DNA from: DASWTL01 sp035575925
GTDB lineage: Bacteria > Bacteroidota > Bacteroidia > Sphingobacteriales > Sphingobacteriaceae
DNA length: 64,000 nucleotides
Reading direction: 5' to 3'
NCBI GenBank assembly: GCA_035575925.1
Contig: DATLXK010000014.1
Span: forward strand, 165,717-229,716
Both the position numbers and the translations under genes were made by a program. Shown in pieces: positions 33,296 through 42,795 of this stretch; the first letter of the stretch is position 1; each line of letters begins with the position of its first letter. The notes beneath the pieces were generated by a model. That model had not been told where the DNA came from. It did no database searches and saw nothing but the letters and a program-made list of their open reading frames with translations.

Positions 33296-34336
33296 TTAAT
33301 ACCTGAACTCTTTAATCACTTGTACTGCATATTTTACGTTGTCGAACGGGATATCCGGCATAATTCCATGACCTAAATTAAATATAAATCCTTTTTCTCC
33401 TCTCATGCGTTCAAACAACCTGAGAATACGTTCCCGGATGACTTTTTTATCAGCGTAGAGTATATGCGGATCCAGGTTGCCCTGAACAGCAATACCCGCG
33501 GGTAGCCGCTTCTTTACATCCAAAAGATCGGCATTCCAATCGATAGAAATAACATCTGGTTTCGCCTGAACCATTAGTGGAGCAAATACAGAACTTCCTT
33601 TACAAAAAGAGATCACGGGAATATCTTTCCTGTTCAGGTTAGCTATTATTTCGATTATATACCGGTGAGAGAATTCCTTATAATCATCCCACGAAAGTGC
33701 AAGCGCCCAGCTATCAAATATCTGAACTGCATTTACGCCTGCATCGATCTGAAGATTAAGATAATCAGCGGTTACTTTAGCGATCTTACTTAAGAGTTGG
33801 TGAGCAAGTTCGGGCTCATTGTGCAGCATTAATTTAGTGAGCTTAAAATCTTTAGAAGAACCGCCTTCTACTAAATAGCTCATTACTGTAAATGGCGCTC
33901 CTGCAAATCCAATTAACGGTATTCTACCGTTTAACCTTTGCTGTATCACCTTAATGGCATCTGCAACATATTGCAGGCGTGGTAAAACATCAACCTCAAG
34001 TTTGTCTACATCAACCTTAGTTCTTATTGGATTCGAAAATTTCGGGCCAATTCCCTGTGTAAAAGTAATATTACCTCCCATGGCTTCTGCAGTTACCAGA
34101 ATGTCAGAAAATAAGATAGCGGCATCAATATCCAGCAAATCTACTGGGAGCATGGTGACATCTGCAGCGATTTCGGGAGTTTTACACATTTCAAGAAAGG
34201 AATACTTATTCTTGATCTCCCAGTATTCTTTCATAAAACGACCTGCCTGGCGCATCATCCAAACCGGAGGCCGTTCTGTTTCCTTTGAGAATGCAGACTT
34301 AATAAATAAACTATCGTGTATATTCTGGTTGCTCAC
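33296..34336 (-). CDS. hemE: Uroporphyrinogen decarboxylase
   Basis: 346-residue cytoplasmic enzyme that removes four acetate carboxyls from uroporphyrinogen III. The signature 'PPVWMMRQAGRFMKEY' and 'FSDILVTAEAMG' with the catalytic Asp are present, as is 'VQIFDSWALALSWDDY' and 'FNLGHGIMPDIPFDNV'. The start must be GTG 34336: the next upstream stop (TAG) lies 18 bp before it with no other standard initiator. It overlaps the preceding TPR-like gene by 26 bp and is followed by hemJ. Confidence 0.94.
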   Translation of the reverse strand: MSNQNIHDSLFIKSAFSKETERPPVWMMRQAGRFMKEYWEIKNKYSFLEMCKTPEIAADVTMLPVDLLDIDAAILFSDILVTAEAMGGNITFTQGIGPKFSNPIRTKVDVDKLEVDVLPRLQYVADAIKVIQQRLNGRIPLIGFAGAPFTVMSYLVEGGSSKDFKLTKLMLHNEPELAHQLLSKIAKVTADYLNLQIDAGVNAVQIFDSWALALSWDDYKEFSHRYIIEIIANLNRKDIPVISFCKGSSVFAPLMVQAKPDVISIDWNADLLDVKKRLPAGIAVQGNLDPHILYADKKVIRERILRLFERMRGEKGFIFNLGHGIMPDIPFDNVKYAVQVIKEFRY

Positions 34337-34850
34337 GTGATTTCTGAATTTCAGTTTCTATTTTCTGAATGATATTTTTTACCCTGGAGGTGATCTTCAT
34401 TTGCTTGGCACGGGCTACATAAGTTCCTGATCGCTCAAATTCTTTCTTCCGGAGGTTTAGGTTTGCCAGATGTACCAGTACAATAGCTTTATCGTTCTGG
34501 TTTCTGAGTGGGAAACGGGTTGCAATTTGAAAGTGTCGTTCTGCAGCATCGAAATTCTGCCGGTTCAACTCAATATTGCCGTAAATAAATTCGTAAAAAC
34601 CCCTACGATGGCGTTTTAAACGGTCAGGGTCTTCAATTTCTTTTAAAAGCTCCTCAGCCCTTTCAAAATTTTTATTGTGAAATTCTCTTGCTGCCATTAC
34701 TACGGTTCCCTCTCTGTAATATCCCCAGATTAATGCGCCAATCGCTACAGCTATAGCTGCTGCAACTTCATATAGGTTGATGTAAACAGTCCAGCAGATA
34801 AATATAACCCCAATAGCAATCAGAATTAAGCGATATTGTCGTGTAAACAT
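34311..34850 (-). CDS. Membrane-anchored TPR-like protein in the heme operon
   Basis: 179 residues: two N-terminal membrane helices (about 7-24 and 27-45) followed by helical pairs such as 'NFERAEELLKEIED', 'GNIELNRQNFDAAERHF' and 'ANLNLRKKEFERSGTYV', which look like degenerate tetratricopeptide repeats. Family not recognised. Its ATG overlaps the response regulator stop by one base and its end overlaps hemE, so it is tightly co-expressed with both. It could scaffold heme enzymes at the membrane, but this is only inferred from position. Confidence 0.75.
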   Translation of the reverse strand: MFTRQYRLILIAIGVIFICWTVYINLYEVAAAIAVAIGALIWGYYREGTVVMAAREFHNKNFERAEELLKEIEDPDRLKRHRRGFYEFIYGNIELNRQNFDAAERHFQIATRFPLRNQNDKAIVLVHLANLNLRKKEFERSGTYVARAKQMKITSRVKNIIQKIETEIQKSREQPEYTR

Positions 34851-35554
34851 TATTCGGTATCCGTAAATTTGTATCCTACTCCGCGGATGGAATGGAAGTA
34901 TGTTGGGTTTTTCTGGTCCGGTTCAAAATATTTACGGAACGTAAGAATGAAATTATCAATAGTACGGGTTGATGGATAAACATCATAGTTCCATACAGTC
35001 TCCAGTATCTGTTCGCGTGATACTGCTTCGTTACGTCTTTCAATCAGCAGCTTAAGCAGCATAGTCTCTTTCTTGGTAAGGGGTGTTATAGAGCCATCCT
35101 CATGCTGGACTTCAAATGAATTAAAATAAATTGTTTTATCGCCTACTTTATAAGAGTTTAACTCTTTAAGATCGCCGCCTTTCAGGCTTCTTTTAACTAA
35201 AATCCCTACCCTCAAAATAAGTTCTTCCAAATTAAATGGTTTCACCAAATAATCGTCTGCACCTTTTTTAAGTCCGGTTACACGGTCTTCACTGGAATTT
35301 TTAGCGGTAAGGAACATGATTGGCACTTCACTGTTTTCTAACCGTATAGTCTCAGCAACCTGAAAACCATCAATCTCCGGAATCATAACATCCAGTAAGA
35401 CGAGGTTAAACCGCTCCTCTTTAAATATCTTCAAAGCCTTTTTCCCGTCAGTGGCAGTGGTTACTTTGTACCCTTCAAGTTCGAGGTTAAGCTTTATAGC
35501 CTCCAGCAGATGATCTTCATCTTCTACTAATAAAATACGTTGTTTAGTTGCCAT
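34850..35554 (-). CDS. OmpR-family response regulator
   Basis: 234 residues: receiver domain (1-120) with acidic pocket 'VEDEDHL', phosphoacceptor Asp55 in 'LVLLDVMIPEIDGF' and 'TAKNSSE' and 'DDYLVKPF' switch residues, followed by an OmpR/PhoB winged helix (about 135-230, 'LTKKETMLLKLLIERRNEAV' and 'RTIDNFILTFRKYF', 'SIRGVGYKF'). It overlaps the upstream kinase gene by 11 bp and is surely its partner. Location inside the heme operon suggests control linked to heme or redox state, but targets are unknown. Confidence 0.93.
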   Translation of the reverse strand: MATKQRILLVEDEDHLLEAIKLNLELEGYKVTTATDGKKALKIFKEERFNLVLLDVMIPEIDGFQVAETIRLENSEVPIMFLTAKNSSEDRVTGLKKGADDYLVKPFNLEELILRVGILVKRSLKGGDLKELNSYKVGDKTIYFNSFEVQHEDGSITPLTKKETMLLKLLIERRNEAVSREQILETVWNYDVYPSTRTIDNFILTFRKYFEPDQKNPTYFHSIRGVGYKFTDTE

Positions 35555-36419
35555 AGCCGTTAAATATAACCTCGAAAATACTTCCTGAGGGCTGATTGTT
35601 TCTTACTTTTATAGTTGCCTGATGCTTATCAAGTACATGCTTTACAATATATAATCCTAAACCGGTACCTTTGGTTTTACGCGTATCCTCATTTCCCACC
35701 CGATAAAACTTATCAAATATGCGCGGTTTTTCTTCATCGGCAATACCAATTCCATTATCTGCTACAGAAAGAATAATTTCATCTGCATTTTTTTCCAAAT
35801 GTACATCCACTTCTGCACAATCGTATGAATATTTTACAGCATTTTCTACCAGGTTTGTTACCACAGAAGTCAGGGCAAATTTATCGCCCTTCAAATAGAT
35901 TTCAGGCTTAACTGATAAATTGATAGTCTGTGATTTACATGAATGAACCTGAAGCCGATCAGCCACTTTTTCAACCAGTTTAGACAAGTTAAACTCTTCT
36001 TTTGGAAAAGAATATGATTTGTTATCGATTTTAGTAGCCAAAAGCATATTCTCAACCAGGTCATCAAGCCGTTCAATGTCTTTCAATGAATTAACTAAGA
36101 AAGCTTCGCGCTGATCATTGCTTAAATCGCGTTTTAAAATGGTTTCAATATATAATTTAATTGATGCCAGCGGTGACTTTAACTCATGGGTTACAGATAG
36201 GAGAAAATTCTTTTGCTGTTTGTGAAGCTTGTGGTCTTTATTTATAGCTTTATGAAGCTGGTATGCCCCTACAATAAATAAGAATATAAAAACCGCTCCT
36301 TCACCCAATATCATCCCTTTGCTATGAGGAACTGCCCTGATAAGTAAAACACCCCACCATATAAGCTCTGCTAAAGCATACAACGTTAGGAAGTAAAATA
36401 TCAGTAAAGGCTTTCTCAT
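35544..36419 (-). CDS. Sensor histidine kinase in the heme operon
   Basis: 291 residues with two membrane helices (about 7-27 and 38-55) separated by only about ten residues, so there is almost no periplasmic sensor domain. The phosphoacceptor is His78 in 'LLSVTHELKSPLASIKL'. The ATPase domain has N box 'VVTNLVENAVKYS', G1 'VADNGIGIADEE', and 'FDKFYRVGNEDTRKTKGTGL'. The signal is likely sensed in the membrane or cytoplasm. Its ATG overlaps the hemL stop by one base (TGATG), and it is followed by its response regulator. Confidence 0.92.
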   Translation of the reverse strand: MRKPLLIFYFLTLYALAELIWWGVLLIRAVPHSKGMILGEGAVFIFLFIVGAYQLHKAINKDHKLHKQQKNFLLSVTHELKSPLASIKLYIETILKRDLSNDQREAFLVNSLKDIERLDDLVENMLLATKIDNKSYSFPKEEFNLSKLVEKVADRLQVHSCKSQTINLSVKPEIYLKGDKFALTSVVTNLVENAVKYSYDCAEVDVHLEKNADEIILSVADNGIGIADEEKPRIFDKFYRVGNEDTRKTKGTGLGLYIVKHVLDKHQATIKVRNNQPSGSIFEVIFNGYGN

Positions 36420-37801
36420 CAGGTACTGCGCGGAATTCTGAATACCATATCCAAACTTTCGAAAATTATTCTTTTAACCTTTTCCAGCTCTGTTTTTGAG
36501 TGTGCCGAAGAAACGAAACCTACTTCATAGCCTGATGGGCCAAGGTATACGCCCCTGTTTAATAATTCGCGGTGAAATACGCGAAACTTATCCATACTCG
36601 TTGAATCAATGTCTGCTGCACTTTTTATATCTTCCTTATCTGTAAAAGCGAACCAGAAAATAGATGCTATCGAAAAAACCTTAAACTTATAATTACGTGC
36701 AGCTGCAAAACGGTTAATAGATTCAGCAAATTCCTGAGTTTTATTATTCAGATCCTTGTAGAAACCCGATTTAAGTAACTCGGTAAGCTGGGCGATACCG
36801 GCGGACATAGCCACAGGATTTCCGGATAATGTGCCGGCCTGATAAACTGGCCCTTCCGGCGAGATCTGGTTCATAATTTCGGCAGATGCACCGTAGGCAC
36901 CCACAGGCATTCCACCACCAATGATCTTTCCATAAGTAATAATATCAGGTTGGACATCGTAATACTTAGCAGCACCCTCAAATCCTAATCTAAATCCGGT
37001 AATTACTTCGTCGAATATTAAAAGGGTTCTGTTTTTTGTACAAATAGTTCTGAGAAACTGAATAAACTCCGGACTCTGGATTAACAAACCGTTATTAGCG
37101 GGTACACCTTCAATTATTACCGCAGCAATTTCGTTTTTAAACTGCGTGAACGCTTTCTTAATAGCTTTTTCATCATTTAACGGAATGACAATCGTTTCAT
37201 TTGCAACCGATTGGGGAACGCCAGCCGAAGAAATTTCGCCAAATGTGACTAGTCCGGATCCTGCCTTTACCAGAAGCGAATCAACATGTCCATGGTAGCA
37301 TCCTTCAAACTTTAATATTTTGTCTCGCTTAGTGTAACCCCGGGCCAGGCGAATAGCTGACATAACAGCTTCTGTACCTGAACTTACGAAACGGATTTTC
37401 TGGATATATTTATTATTTTTTAAAATTAGCTCTGCAAGTTCGTTTTCAAGAGCGGTAGGTGCACCAAAGCTCATTCCATTTTGAATGGCGGCTGTAACTT
37501 TTTCCCTGATTTTGGAATTATTATGTCCCATAATAAGGGGGCCCCATGAACCGCAAAAATCAATGAACTGATTACCATCTGCATCCCAGATATAACAACC
37601 ATCCCCTTTTTCAATAAACAGCGGGGTTCCATGTACCGATTTAAAGGCCCTAACCGGTGAGTTCACCCCTCCGGGGAAATAATTCTTAGCTTTTTCAAAT
37701 AATTCTGCAGATTTATCACGGATAATATCAGCTTTGCCTGTACTATTAACCGGAACTTCCTGATCAGAACCAGAAAAAATTTTCTTTAACGACTCGAGCA
37801 T
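36419..37801 (-). CDS. hemL: Glutamate-1-semialdehyde 2,1-aminomutase
   Basis: 460-residue PLP enzyme forming 5-aminolevulinate from glutamate-1-semialdehyde. Signatures: 'FPGGVNSPVRAFKSV', 'FVSSGTEAVMSAIRLARG', 'LLIFDEVITGFR' and the PLP lysine in 'ITYGKIIGGGMPVGAYG'. The first 28 residues before 'SAELFEKAKNYFPGG' are an extension beyond the usual start, and no internal ATG shortens it. It heads the stretch hemL-kinase-regulator-TPR-hemE-hemJ, all overlapping or nearly so. Confidence 0.94.
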   Translation of the reverse strand: MLESLKKIFSGSDQEVPVNSTGKADIIRDKSAELFEKAKNYFPGGVNSPVRAFKSVHGTPLFIEKGDGCYIWDADGNQFIDFCGSWGPLIMGHNNSKIREKVTAAIQNGMSFGAPTALENELAELILKNNKYIQKIRFVSSGTEAVMSAIRLARGYTKRDKILKFEGCYHGHVDSLLVKAGSGLVTFGEISSAGVPQSVANETIVIPLNDEKAIKKAFTQFKNEIAAVIIEGVPANNGLLIQSPEFIQFLRTICTKNRTLLIFDEVITGFRLGFEGAAKYYDVQPDIITYGKIIGGGMPVGAYGASAEIMNQISPEGPVYQAGTLSGNPVAMSAGIAQLTELLKSGFYKDLNNKTQEFAESINRFAAARNYKFKVFSIASIFWFAFTDKEDIKSAADIDSTSMDKFRVFHRELLNRGVYLGPSGYEVGFVSSAHSKTELEKVKRIIFESLDMVFRIPRST

Positions 37802-37870
37802 TTGTTAATTTAAAATTAAATTCAAAATTGCAAAACACGTTATATTTTGAATTTATGTTTTTCCATTTTA

Positions 37871-38839
37871 TCACATCCAACCTTTTTCAAGGATTTCGCG
37901 AATATGGTAGGTTATTATAATATTAGCCCCGGCACGTGCAAAGGCATACATGTTTTCCATGGTTACTTTTTGTTCATCTATCCATCCTGCGTTAGCCGCA
38001 GCTTTAACCATTGAATATTCACCTGAAACATTATAACACGCTACTGGCAAATTAGTATTCTGCCTCACATTACTGATTATATCAAGATATGCCAGGGCTG
38101 GTTTAACCATTAAGATATCCGCACCTTCTTCTTCGTCTAAAAAAGCTTCTCGAAGGGTCTCATTCGAATTCCTGAAGTCCATCTGATAGCCTTTTCGGTC
38201 GCCTTTACCGGGGGATGAATCAGCCGCTTCGCGAAATGGTCCGTAATAAGCAGATGCAAACTTAACACTATAGCTCATAATAGCGGTGGAGGAAAGATGG
38301 TTTTCATCTAAACTTTGCCTAATACCCCGTACTCTGCCATCCATCATATCAGAAGGTGCTACCATATCAGCACCTGCATTGGCGTGCGATACTGCCATCT
38401 TTGCGAGTATTTCCACAGTTTCGTCATTTTGGACGTAATTGTTATTCAGTACACCGCAATGTCCGTGATCGGTATACGCACATGTACAAACGTCTGTAAT
38501 GATATATAAGTCATCTCCAAACTGTTGCTTTAAATTTCGAACAGCGTTGGTTACTAATGAAGTATCGCTATATGCCGAACGGGCATCAGCAGTTTTTTCT
38601 TCACCTACACCAAAAAGTAAAATTTTATTTATACCCAGTTTTAATCCCTCTTCTGCATCAGCTATCAGCTTATCCTGAGAAAACTGGCTTATGCCTGGCA
38701 TAGCATCAATTGGACGAATTATATTATTACCCGGAACAATGAAGTAGGGATACACAAACATATCCTTGGAAAGCCTGGTTTCAGCGATCATTTCACGTAT
38801 GACAGGTGATTTTCTTAATCTTCGGGGGCGAATTAACAT
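37871..38839 (-). CDS. hemB: Delta-aminolevulinic acid dehydratase (porphobilinogen synthase)
   Basis: 322-residue enzyme joining two 5-aminolevulinates into porphobilinogen. The zinc-type cysteine cluster is 'DVCTCAYTDHGHCGVL'. The two active-site lysines are in 'MSYSVKFASAYYGPFREA' and 'ADILMVKPALAYLD'. Length is normal. It lies between hemC-hemD and hemL on the same strand, in pathway context. Confidence 0.95.
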   Translation of the reverse strand: MLIRPRRLRKSPVIREMIAETRLSKDMFVYPYFIVPGNNIIRPIDAMPGISQFSQDKLIADAEEGLKLGINKILLFGVGEEKTADARSAYSDTSLVTNAVRNLKQQFGDDLYIITDVCTCAYTDHGHCGVLNNNYVQNDETVEILAKMAVSHANAGADMVAPSDMMDGRVRGIRQSLDENHLSSTAIMSYSVKFASAYYGPFREAADSSPGKGDRKGYQMDFRNSNETLREAFLDEEEGADILMVKPALAYLDIISNVRQNTNLPVACYNVSGEYSMVKAAANAGWIDEQKVTMENMYAFARAGANIIITYHIREILEKGWM

Positions 38840-38897
38840 GATAGTTATTTCAATTTTTCAACACCAAGTATCATAAATGGGATTGAAAACTGGATTC

Positions 38898-40487
38898 TTA
38901 TTTATAGTTTAATCCAAATACTGCTTCTGCCAGGCCAATTTCATCGGGAGAATATGGAAGTGCATATTTCACACCCATTTCATCGAATTTTTTACCTGTT
39001 GATTTCCCTATACAAATCACCTGCTGACCTGGTTCTAAAAGGTTTTCTTCGAAATAAGCCTCAACATTTGATGGGCTCGTAAAAATCAGCACATCTGAAT
39101 ATGATTGTGTAACGTTATCATCGGTAACGGTTTCATAAACGGGGAGATCAATGATTTTTGTATCAGCAGACATGGCAGATTGCACCGTTCTCATTGAATC
39201 TTTTGCGCTGGGGAACAATACAGTTTTACCATTTGCTATGTTAGCAAACTCCTCTGCTATATCTTGTGTGTCAATGCCTTCTTCTTCACCGTTATAGTCG
39301 GGTATTATTCCAAATTGCCTGAGCATTTCTTCGGAACCACGCCCCAAAACTCCAAATTTTGTCCTTTTATTAAAATCGGGTTTGAGTGAGAAAAAATATT
39401 CTACTCCGTTTTTGCTGCTGAAAAATATCCAATCGACATACTTTAAAATATAGGAATCCAGTTTGTTAATGATAGGAAAAGTTTTTATCAATGATCTGTC
39501 TTCAACTGCAATATTATGCTTTTGCATGGCCTTACGCAGATAACTGGTTTCCGGCAGATCACGGGTAATAAAAATGCCGGCCGGAAATTTACGATCCGTT
39601 GAAAATTTTTCAGCGATAATTTCAGCTAATCCTGTTAGTTTTTTAGCTTCAATAAACAAGCGATCAGGAAACTGGTCTGAATCATCGGCTTTGGACGTCC
39701 ATACCTGAAAAACACCTTCATTCTTGCGGCAATAACAACCCAGAGGCATGTGGCATCCGCCGTCAAATAGATTCAGTACTTTTCTTTCTAATCCAATTTC
39801 CTTTGCAACGTCTGCATGATTGAGTCCCTGAAGCTTGTCAAATAATTCTTTATCATTTTCTCTGATCTGTATTGCAAGTACGCCCTGTGCGGGTGCAGGT
39901 ACAATTTCCATCGGCTGAATTTCTTCTATATGAAACTCAGAAAGATCTAAACCCAACCGTTGCACACCAGCTTTAGCCAGCATAATTGCATCGTAGTCCT
40001 CATCACGTAACTTTTGAATACGCGTAAGCACATTACCCCTAAGATCCTCAATTTCCAAATCAGGGCGAATAGCTAAAAGCTGGGCTTTACGTCGGTTTGA
40101 TGAAGTACCCACCATACCAGAAAATTTAACAGAAAGTTTCTGCTGGATATCTACACAGTCTTTTAATATCAGTAATAGCTCTGCCGGATCTTCGCGCTCA
40201 GAAACTGCCGCTACGATTAAACCCTCAGGTTGTTTTGTTGGTAAATCTTTATGTGAATGTACGGCTATATCAATCTTTCCCCCCAATAATTCTTCCTCAA
40301 GCTCTTTAGTAAAAAAACCTTTGCCTTCGAGTTTATCCAACCGCAGGTTCAAAAAAGTGTCTCCCTGGGTTTTAATTATTTTTAATTCAGATTCAATCCC
40401 AATTCCGGCCAATTGATCTTTCACAAAATTAGCCTGCCAAAGTGCAAGATCGCTTCCGCGGGTCCCAATAATTAATCTTCTGTTCAC
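38898..40487 (-). CDS. hemCD: Fused hydroxymethylbilane synthase / uroporphyrinogen-III synthase
   Basis: 529 residues joining two successive enzymes. HemC (about 1-295) has 'RLIIGTRGSDLALWQANFV', 'AVHSHKDLPT', 'VGTSSNRRKAQL' and the dipyrromethane-binding Cys245 in 'FDGGCHMPLG'. HemD (about 300-529) has 'AGIFITRDLPE', 'WIFFSSKNGVEYFF' and 'LIFTSPSNVEAYF'. Such fusions keep the unstable hydroxymethylbilane close to the second enzyme. The only matching start is GTG 40487. A -7 element precedes it, so it can be transcribed apart from hemA. Confidence 0.93.
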   Translation of the reverse strand: MNRRLIIGTRGSDLALWQANFVKDQLAGIGIESELKIIKTQGDTFLNLRLDKLEGKGFFTKELEEELLGGKIDIAVHSHKDLPTKQPEGLIVAAVSEREDPAELLLILKDCVDIQQKLSVKFSGMVGTSSNRRKAQLLAIRPDLEIEDLRGNVLTRIQKLRDEDYDAIMLAKAGVQRLGLDLSEFHIEEIQPMEIVPAPAQGVLAIQIRENDKELFDKLQGLNHADVAKEIGLERKVLNLFDGGCHMPLGCYCRKNEGVFQVWTSKADDSDQFPDRLFIEAKKLTGLAEIIAEKFSTDRKFPAGIFITRDLPETSYLRKAMQKHNIAVEDRSLIKTFPIINKLDSYILKYVDWIFFSSKNGVEYFFSLKPDFNKRTKFGVLGRGSEEMLRQFGIIPDYNGEEEGIDTQDIAEEFANIANGKTVLFPSAKDSMRTVQSAMSADTKIIDLPVYETVTDDNVTQSYSDVLIFTSPSNVEAYFEENLLEPGQQVICIGKSTGKKFDEMGVKYALPYSPDEIGLAEAVFGLNYK

Positions 40488-40507
40488 AATATAAAAATAA
40501 CCGGGAG

Positions 40508-40515
40508 CAAAGGTA
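40508..40515 (-). promoter_or_regulatory. Candidate -7 promoter element of hemCD
   Basis: TACCTTTG on the minus strand, exact TAnnTTTG, 20 bp before the GTG start and 32 bp after the hemA stop. Confidence 0.5.
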
Positions 40516-40546
40516 AATTAAAAACTAGTATGAGTAATAAGATAGA

Positions 40547-41773
40547 TCAGGAATTGTTTACCAGAATGTCTTTCGCCATTACCATAGGCACGCTGATATA
40601 TTTTTTTTCCATATAATTCATTACCTTTTCCAGTATCTCACGCGAGTTATCGTCCATTCCCTGAATCTCTTCTGCAAATACAGAATTCAAAGCTTTTCTT
40701 TTAATTTCTTTAATTTTAACCGGAACCTCACGCATAGCCAACTCAACTCTGCGCTGTTTAAGAAGAGGAAGAAATTCGCTGATATTTTGTTCTATAATCC
40801 GTTCAGCATGGATCAGTTCACTGTAACGTTCCTTCAAATTGCTATCTGCAATTTCCTGTAACCCCTGAACTTCAATATAATTAACCTGATTATTACTTAA
40901 TACTTCTGGACAGGTATCATTGGGAACAGCCAGATCAACTATCACTTTTTTGGCGGTATCCCCATTAAGTAACGACTGATATATAGTATCTGTAATTATG
41001 GGTTGAATAGCACTTGTACAGGTAATAATTACATCAAAACCACATTTATAACTCTTTAGTTCCTCCAGCGGATAAGCTTTCCCGTTTAAATCTGCAGCAA
41101 GTTCCTGTGCTTTTGAAAAAGTACGGTTAAAAACTGCAAAGTTTGAATATTTGTGTTTTTGAAGATATTTAGAAAGACACCGGTTTGTTTCTCCGGCCCC
41201 AACTATCAGGATACGTGCATTAGAACACATATTTAAGCTTTTCAATTTCCGGTATGCCAATGAAACAATAGAAATTGGATTTTTAGAAATTTTGGTATGC
41301 GTATATACTTCTTTTGCTGTTTTTACTACCCGGTTCATTATCAGCCTCAGGTAATCTCCGGTAAACCCTTTTTCACGGCAGGTTTCATAGGCTTTCCGAA
41401 GCTGGGAAAGGATTTCTTTCTCGCCCACTACTAAACTTTCAAGCGAGCATGACATTCGCAGTAAATGATTTAATGCTTCAAACTCCTCATAAACCGAAAC
41501 CTGCTGGCAAAATTCATCCAACTTCTCTGTAGGAATACAAAAATTAAGTGTACTGATGAAGTCCTTAACAAATACAGGAGTGAGCGATTGGCTGCCTGTG
41601 AAAACAAACTCGACCCGATTACAAGTAGCTATATAAAATATCTCGGGAATATTAAACTTAGCCTGAATGGTTTTAAGTTTATTTTCCAGGGTTTCATTAC
41701 AGATAACAATCTTCCCAATATCCTTCAGGTCAATATGTTTGTGCGTAAATGCTATTACTTTAAGAAGCTTCAA
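40547..41773 (-). CDS. hemA: Glutamyl-tRNA reductase (TTG start)
   Basis: 408-residue NADPH enzyme that commits charged glutamyl-tRNA to tetrapyrrole synthesis. The N-terminus 'KLLKVIAFTHKHIDLKDIG' is the Bacteroidota form; the catalytic Cys51 is in 'FYIATCNRVEFVF'; 'EKEILSQLRKAYE' and 'ARILIVGAGETNRCL' mark the central and Rossmann parts. The start has to be TTG 41773: an in-frame TAA lies 15 bp upstream and no ATG is near. First enzyme of the pathway and the usual control point. A -7 element lies 26 bp upstream. Confidence 0.93.
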   Translation of the reverse strand: MKLLKVIAFTHKHIDLKDIGKIVICNETLENKLKTIQAKFNIPEIFYIATCNRVEFVFTGSQSLTPVFVKDFISTLNFCIPTEKLDEFCQQVSVYEEFEALNHLLRMSCSLESLVVGEKEILSQLRKAYETCREKGFTGDYLRLIMNRVVKTAKEVYTHTKISKNPISIVSLAYRKLKSLNMCSNARILIVGAGETNRCLSKYLQKHKYSNFAVFNRTFSKAQELAADLNGKAYPLEELKSYKCGFDVIITCTSAIQPIITDTIYQSLLNGDTAKKVIVDLAVPNDTCPEVLSNNQVNYIEVQGLQEIADSNLKERYSELIHAERIIEQNISEFLPLLKQRRVELAMREVPVKIKEIKRKALNSVFAEEIQGMDDNSREILEKVMNYMEKKYISVPMVMAKDILVNNS

Positions 41774-41799
41774 CTCATCGGATGGTTAGAAATCAGCAA

Positions 41800-41807
41800 C
41801 AAATGTA
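41800..41807 (-). promoter_or_regulatory. Candidate -7 promoter element of hemA
   Basis: TACATTTG on the minus strand, exact TAnnTTTG, 26 bp before the TTG start. Confidence 0.5.
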
Positions 41808-41909
41808 ATAGTAAGCTATTAGCTGTCTGTCACCTGTTTGTAAAAGGGGGTCTTTAGAACGTTTTTAAATAATAACATAACTGATAAGGAAAACCTTCCA
41901 AAGTTTCTC

Positions 41910-42767
41910 ATGTTGGAATTTAATAAATCCACCAAAATGATACGTCAGGAAAGTTTCAGTTTAACCGGTTCTAATAATAAATTAATCACAGGTGATATAA
42001 CCTTTGATGATACAAACACAACTTTACCACTAGTAATATTTGTTCACGGGTTTAAAGGCTTTAAAGATTGGGGGGCTCATAACCATGTGGCCCGCTATTT
42101 TGCCCAAAATGGCTTTCGTTATCTTAAATTCAATTTCTCCCATAACGGTGTCACCCCGGATAAGCCAGGTGATGTTACTGACATGGAAAGCTTTGCTTCT
42201 AATACGGGTTCTAAAGAGCTTTATGATTTAGATGAGGTGATTGGATTTGCATGTAACAAAGAAAATTTTTTAGGGAATAATAAAGTAAGCCTGCTTGGAC
42301 ATAGTCGCGGCGGAGGCTTAAGCATAATTCAGGCAAGTAATGACCCCAGAATTGATAAATTAATTACCTGGGGCGCTATTGCAGATTTTAATAGTCTATG
42401 GAAGCCTGGACAAATAAAACAATGGCGCAAAGAAGGGAAGATTTATGTAGAAAACGCACGTACCAAAGAGAAAATGCCGCTAAACTTAACACTCCTGGAA
42501 GATTTGGAACAGAACGCTGATATCTTAAATATTGAAAGCGCCGCTAAGCGTCTGAATATTCCCTGGCTGATTGTGCATGGAGATACCGATATCAATGTGG
42601 ATGTTGCTGTAGGCAAGAAATTGAATGAACTTCAATTAAATGCAAGACTGAACATTATAGAAGGGGCAGATCATGTATTTAGTGCAAAACACCCGTTTGA
42701 TGCCCAGTTATTACCAAAACAACTTCTGGCAGCCTGTGAAGCTTCTATTAATTTTTTAAAAGGCTAA
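41910..42767 (+). CDS. Alpha/beta hydrolase
   Basis: 285 residues (276 if the second ATG, 41937, is used). Cytoplasmic serine hydrolase pattern: oxyanion region 'VIFVHGFKGFKDWGAHNH', nucleophile elbow 'SLLGHSRGGGLS', acid in 'LIVHGDTDINVDV' and base in 'IIEGADHVFSAKHP'. The elbow GxSxGGG with the 'HGFKGFKDWG' loop resembles predicted esterases or peptidases of the dienelactone hydrolase side of the superfamily. Substrate unknown. Divergent from hemA. Confidence 0.85.
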   Translation: MLEFNKSTKMIRQESFSLTGSNNKLITGDITFDDTNTTLPLVIFVHGFKGFKDWGAHNHVARYFAQNGFRYLKFNFSHNGVTPDKPGDVTDMESFASNTGSKELYDLDEVIGFACNKENFLGNNKVSLLGHSRGGGLSIIQASNDPRIDKLITWGAIADFNSLWKPGQIKQWRKEGKIYVENARTKEKMPLNLTLLEDLEQNADILNIESAAKRLNIPWLIVHGDTDINVDVAVGKKLNELQLNARLNIIEGADHVFSAKHPFDAQLLPKQLLAACEASINFLKG

Positions 42768-42795
42768 TTAATCTTTAAACAAATTAGCGTGATGC

